Shown piece after piece: positions 62,355 through 64,000 of a stretch of 64,000 nucleotides of DNA. The notes below the pieces were generated by a model, which worked only from the letters and a program-made list of their open reading frames with translations, ran no database searches and was not told the origin of the DNA. How positions within the stretch are numbered: position 1 is the stretch's first letter; each line of letters begins with the position of its first letter. This stretch comes from AP-15 sp963832875 (lineage in GTDB: Bacteria > Pseudomonadota > Alphaproteobacteria > ATCC43930 > CGMCC-115725): positions 558,001 to 622,000 of the forward strand of contig CAWHWB010000003.1 in NCBI GenBank assembly GCA_963832875.1. Reading direction: 5' to 3'. Position numbers and translations under genes: made by a program.

Positions 62355-64000
62355 CATGCGACTCCTTTCGGGCTGCGTCTGTGTCGCGACGATCTTGATC
62401 GCCGCCTCGGCGTCGGCCCAGAAAAATCCGAATGGAAAAAATCCGGCGTCGCCGGCTGCCGCCGCTGTCCCGAGAACCGGGTCGGCGCCGCCGGCCCGCG
62501 TCGGGCGGGTCAGCCTGGTTTCCGGAAAGGTCGCGTTTCGCAGCCTGGGCGAGACGCTGTGGTCCGAAGCCGAGGTCAACGATCCGATGTCGACTGGAGC
62601 ATCCCTGCGCACCGACCCGCAGGCCCGCGCTGAGCTGCGCATTGGCGCCGACACGATCGACCTCGCCGACAGCACCGAAATCAGGATTACCGATCTCACT
62701 GACCGGGCCGCTGAGATTGCCGTCGGCCGCGGCCGGATCGACCTCGACATTCCTTACCTTGGCGCCGGCGCAAGCGTCCAGATCGACATCGCGCGGGGCG
62801 GGGTCTGGCTGCTGCGGCCCGGCCGCTACGACGTCGATACCGGCACCGGGGACCAGCCGCCGCGGATCGCGGCGTTTACCGGGGCGGCGCGGTTTGTCGG
62901 TGGCGGCCTCGATCAGCCGATCAAGGCCGGAGACGCATTGCTGCTGACCGGCCCCGGCGCGGCCGCCATCGCGATCGAGCCGGCCACAGCCGACGATCTC
63001 GCCCGATGGTGCGGCTCGCGTGCCGTCGACCCGGCAAGGCTGTCAGCGCCCTATTTCGTTTCCCCGGCGATGACCGGCTTTGCCGCGCTCGACGCCGCCG
63101 GCAGCTGGCATGTCGATGCCAAATCCGGCGAAGTCTGGGTGCCGAACAGCCTGCCCGCCGACTGGGCGCCGTTCCGCGACGGCCATTGGCGCCGGGTGAT
63201 GCCGTGGGGCTGGACCTGGATCGACGAACAGCCGTGGGGCTTTGCGCCGTCGCATTACGGCCGCTGGGGGTTTGCCGACGGGCATTGGGGCTGGGCTCCG
63301 GGCAGGTTCTCCGAGCACCCGGTCTACATGCCGGCGGCGGTCGCCTTTCTCGGCACCCCCGGGGTGGGCCTGAGCTATGCCGACGGCTCCGGCCCGGCGA
63401 TCGCGTGGTTTCCGCTGGCGCCGGGCGAAGCCTATTGGCCGAGCTACACCAATGATCTCGACGCCATCCGTGCGCTCAACCGGGGTAATATCGCCGAGCT
63501 GGGCCTGATCCGGCTGCGCGCCGATGGTGAGCCGCCGCCCGAAATCGCCGACGCGCATTTTGCCAACCGGCAGTTTGCCAGCGTCGTGCCGCGGCCGGTG
63601 TTCGTCGCCGGAGAGGCGGTGGCCCCGGCGCTGCTCCAGCTGCCGCCCGAGCGGCTGCGGAATGCGCCGGCGATCATGGGCTCGCCACGGATCGGTCCGC
63701 CGCCGCCCGCCGCGCCGGCGGTCACCGCCGCCCGGGTCGCCATCGCCGGGGTCGTCGCCGCTCGGATCGCGGGCCGGCCGGCCGGCCGCGGGCATCCGCC
63801 GGAAACCCGTGCGGGGACATTGGCGGCAAAGCGGGCGGCATGGGCCGGCACCGTGCGCGCCGCGGCGATCCGCGCGCGCAGTTATCGCCGCTCCCTGTTA
63901 GTGCGGGCCGCTCATCTGCGCGCGCCGGGCTATACGGCACCGCCCCGGCTGCGCCATTCGATCGTACTGCGGGTGGCCGGCGCTTTGCGGGTCGGCGGCG
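62355..64000 (+). CDS. secreted DUF6600/FecR-type protein, 3' end beyond the window
   Basis: At least 548 residues from ATG 62355 to the right edge without a stop. There is a Sec signal peptide (LSGCVCVATILIAASASA). A FecR-like domain follows (about 50-200: GRVSLVSGKVAFRSLGETLW, RAELRIGADTIDLADSTEI). Then comes the tryptophan-rich DUF6600 region (about 270-330), with WAPFRDGHWRRV, WGWTWIDEQPWGFAPSHYG and RWGFADGHWGWAPG. The C-terminal part is Ala/Arg/Pro-rich and probably disordered. It is predicted to be periplasmic or surface-associated; its role is unknown. Confidence 0.85.

Noticed and set aside
1..64000. CRISPR arrays, tRNA genes and complete insertion sequences
   Set aside because: No regularly spaced direct repeats, cloverleaf-like gaps or transposase motifs were recognised by reading; a dedicated scan was not possible.

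Overview
This window is high-GC DNA (roughly two thirds G+C by eye) from an alphaproteobacterium. The lineage call rests on the gene families: MutL carrying the endonuclease motif, a Coq4-family protein, two lone MlaC-type proteins, Tat-exported sugar-type binding proteins, KdpDE, and palindromic intergenic repeats of the kind dispersed through alphaproteobacterial genomes. I cannot name a genus. No rRNA, tRNA, CRISPR array, phage region or complete insertion sequence was seen.

Layout. 0-10 kb: an acyl-CoA dehydrogenase-like flavoprotein, an MFS transporter, a CYTH-CHAD protein that appears to start at ATT, a frameshifted msrA, a membrane cytochrome c, an MlaC-type lipid carrier, a PAP2 membrane protein and mutL. 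10-17 kb: a minus-strand operon for a sugar-type ABC importer, with two paralogous Tat-exported binding proteins at its ends and a small secreted protein inside. Both permeases, the ATPase and the neighbouring racemase-family gene are frameshifted. 17-24 kb: a truncated FMN reductase, an SDR, a Cys-rich secreted protein, a ROK/polyphosphate glucokinase-type kinase, a DUF2272 lipoprotein, a dual-specificity-type phosphatase, a second MlaC and a DUF1989 protein. 24-32 kb: a glycogen-debranching-type glucosidase, a FlK-like thioesterase, a maltose-acetyltransferase-type protein and an RND pump with its adaptor. 32-39 kb: a class III cyclase, VOC proteins, a TPR protein, an NHL propeller and a CCG-domain iron-sulfur protein.

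39-48 kb is a catabolic-looking accessory block: two paralogous alpha/beta hydrolases flank a DinJ/YafQ-type toxin-antitoxin pair, followed by an SDR, a class C serine hydrolase and an 870-residue tandem CoA-transferase. 48-51 kb is a compact znuACB zinc importer behind a possible Zur site. 51-64 kb holds kdpDE without kdpFABC, the C-terminal remnant of a LamB/YcsF (5-oxoprolinase subunit A) gene, a TetR regulator divergent from coq4 over two adjacent palindromes, a DUF4396 membrane protein, a MetE-C-terminal-like methyltransferase, an SDR, an S10 carboxypeptidase, a biuret-hydrolase-like amidohydrolase, a cobM-like methyltransferase and a DUF6600-type secreted protein that runs off the right edge.

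The most unusual feature is that seven otherwise well-conserved genes carry thirteen frame disruptions. Every one is repaired by deleting exactly one base, and nine lie between 10.3 and 15.5 kb. Whether this is consensus error, recent decay or recoding cannot be told from the sequence alone. Two further genes have a good Shine-Dalgarno and conserved N-terminus but ATT or ATA where the start codon should be.
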